Source: JAJRVM01 sp963700515 (GTDB lineage: Bacteria; Planctomycetota; Planctomycetia; Pirellulales; Pirellulaceae). Taken from it: a stretch of 64,000 nt of DNA. Location: contig CAVOXY010000047.1 in NCBI GenBank assembly GCA_963700515.1, positions 62,001-126,000 on the forward strand. The letters run 5' to 3'. Shown here piece by piece: positions 63,116-64,000 of this stretch. A model generated the notes under the pieces. That model saw only the letters and a program-made list of their open reading frames with translations. It searched no databases and was not told where the DNA came from. The position numbers were made by a program, and so were the translations under genes. Numbering within the stretch: the first letter of the stretch is position 1; each line of letters starts with the position of its first letter.

Positions 63116-64000
63116 CTATGAGCTCTTCTTAGTCGCTTTCTTCTTGGCGGCCGCTTTCTTGGGAGCGGCCTTTTTCGGCGTCTTCTTGGCGGCCGCTTTC
63201 TTGGAGGCGGCCTTTTTGGCCGTCTTGGCTTTCCTGGCTGGTGACTTCTTGGCACCTCCCAGCGCTGCCCGGGTGGCCAGTAACTGACAGGCTTGCTCGA
63301 ACGTCAGGTCTTCGGGAGTAGTGCCCTTGGGAAGAGACGCGTTGGTGGTGCCGTCCGCCACGTAGGGTCCGTACCTTCCCGACAGCAATTTGATGGGCTG
63401 ACCCGTCACCGGCGACTCCGGGAAGACCTTTAACGGTTCCTGGGATCCCGCTTGCCGCCTGCCACGCGTTTTGGGCTGCGCCAGCAACTCCATCGCCTCC
63501 TCGAGTGTCACATCCAGTGGCGACAAGTTGACCGGCAGGCTGCGCGTCTCCGTACCACATTTCACGTACGGGCCGTACCGGCCGTTGGACGCCACCACCG
63601 GCTCCTGCATGACCGGATGACTGCCCAGCGAGCGAGGCAGTGAGAGCAGGCGCAACGCGGTCGCCAGGTCGATTTCCGAGGCCTCCATTCCTTTGAGCAA
63701 CGAGGCGTTGCGTTTCTCCTCGTCATCGGTCGTACCCAGTTGCACGTAGGGCCCAAAACGTCCCTGCTTGATGAAGACCGGCTTGTGCGTGTCGGGGCAA
63801 ACCCCCAAGGGCTCTTCGATTTGCTGGCCTTGGTCGAGCAATTCTAAGGCCTTCCCGAGGGTGAGTTCTTCCGGAGTCAGTCCGTCCGGGAGACTGGCTC
63901 GACGTTCACCCTGTTCCAGGAAGGGGCCATATTTGCCGACGCGCACGAAAACGTCTTCCCCCGGCTCCGCCCCGACTGGCGGCGTGCCGATCCGAAAGCG
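63116..64000 (-). CDS. topA: DNA topoisomerase I, C-terminal part, cut by window edge
   Basis: The visible 290 or so residues are repeats of the toprim C-terminal type found in long TopA proteins: GKYGPFLEQGERRASLPDGL, QGRFGPYVQLGT, NGRYGPYVKCGTETRSLP and SGRYGPYVADGTTNASLPKG, each followed by an acidic segment with TLEEA or TFEQA. The protein ends in a Lys/Ala-rich, histone-H1-like tail (KKAASKKAAAKKTPKKAAP). The catalytic domains lie beyond the window. The frame is intact here. Confidence 0.93.
   Translation of the reverse strand, partial: RFRIGTPPVGAEPGEDVFVRVGKYGPFLEQGERRASLPDGLTPEELTLGKALELLDQGQQIEEPLGVCPDTHKPVFIKQGRFGPYVQLGTTDDEEKRNASLLKGMEASEIDLATALRLLSLPRSLGSHPVMQEPVVASNGRYGPYVKCGTETRSLPVNLSPLDVTLEEAMELLAQPKTRGRRQAGSQEPLKVFPESPVTGQPIKLLSGRYGPYVADGTTNASLPKGTTPEDLTFEQACQLLATRAALGGAKKSPARKAKTAKKAASKKAAAKKTPKKAAPKKAAAKKKATKKSS

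Overview
The window looks like a piece of a Planctomycetes chromosome, most likely Pirellulales (inference). Supporting families are a DUF1559 protein with a pilin-type N-terminus, paired TPR and CRTAC1/ASPIC-UnbV FG-GAP proteins, a DUF1080 hydrolase-like protein, an SUMF1-type sulfatase modifier homologue, Gfo/Idh/MocA oxidoreductases, a PEP-CTERM protein, long repeat-filled spacers and two giant genes of about 6 kb. About half of the protein-coding genes are broken by single-base frame changes, roughly 40 in all, spread over housekeeping and accessory genes alike. This is best explained by consensus errors in a draft or metagenomic assembly, so I describe each as one gene and give the approximate break points.

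Layout. 1-6.4 kb: the end of a SNF2-type helicase (-), then a four-gene (+) operon: TolB-like propeller lipoprotein, small lipoprotein, MBOAT O-acetyltransferase and AlgJ/AlgX-like SGNH protein, probably acetylating an exported polysaccharide. 6.9-15.5 kb: a duplicated TPR + CRTAC1 gene pair flanking a DUF1559 protein and a small lipoprotein. 16-22.3 kb: PEP-CTERM GDSL esterase, HlyD-type adaptor (-), a methyltransferase fused to two Nudix-like modules, and DUF2585 (-). 22.3-31 kb: gene debris, a propeller lipoprotein and a secreted protein of about 2,100 residues, all (-). 31.8-37.4 kb: NYN-LOTUS protein, MsrA, ApbE, SUMF1-like protein and an oxidoreductase. 37.9-44 kb: a giant polytopic membrane protein (-) with an N-terminal zinc ribbon. 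44.6-53.9 kb: TerC, DUF1080 protein, SDR, a divergent Nramp homologue, a URO-D-family protein, an oxidoreductase, a sirtuin and DUF2062. 54-64 kb: radical SAM YhcC-like protein, FHA protein, cysteine desulfurase, CxxCxxCC protein, HU, small lipoprotein, PyrD, TrpS, AcpS and the C-terminus of TopA.

The most interesting non-coding signal is a set of REP-like hairpins. Several families carry a GTAG tetranucleotide next to an 8-bp stem. Two of them (stem GAGCCC and stem GAAGCC) are paired head-outward in 73-93 bp REPIN-like units. Stems differ between families by compensated changes. Together with arrays of 7- or 8-bp repeats, these elements sit at the 3' ends of genes and in several cases supply the stop codon or the last codons. 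No transposase (RAYT or other), tRNA, rRNA or CRISPR array was recognised in the window.
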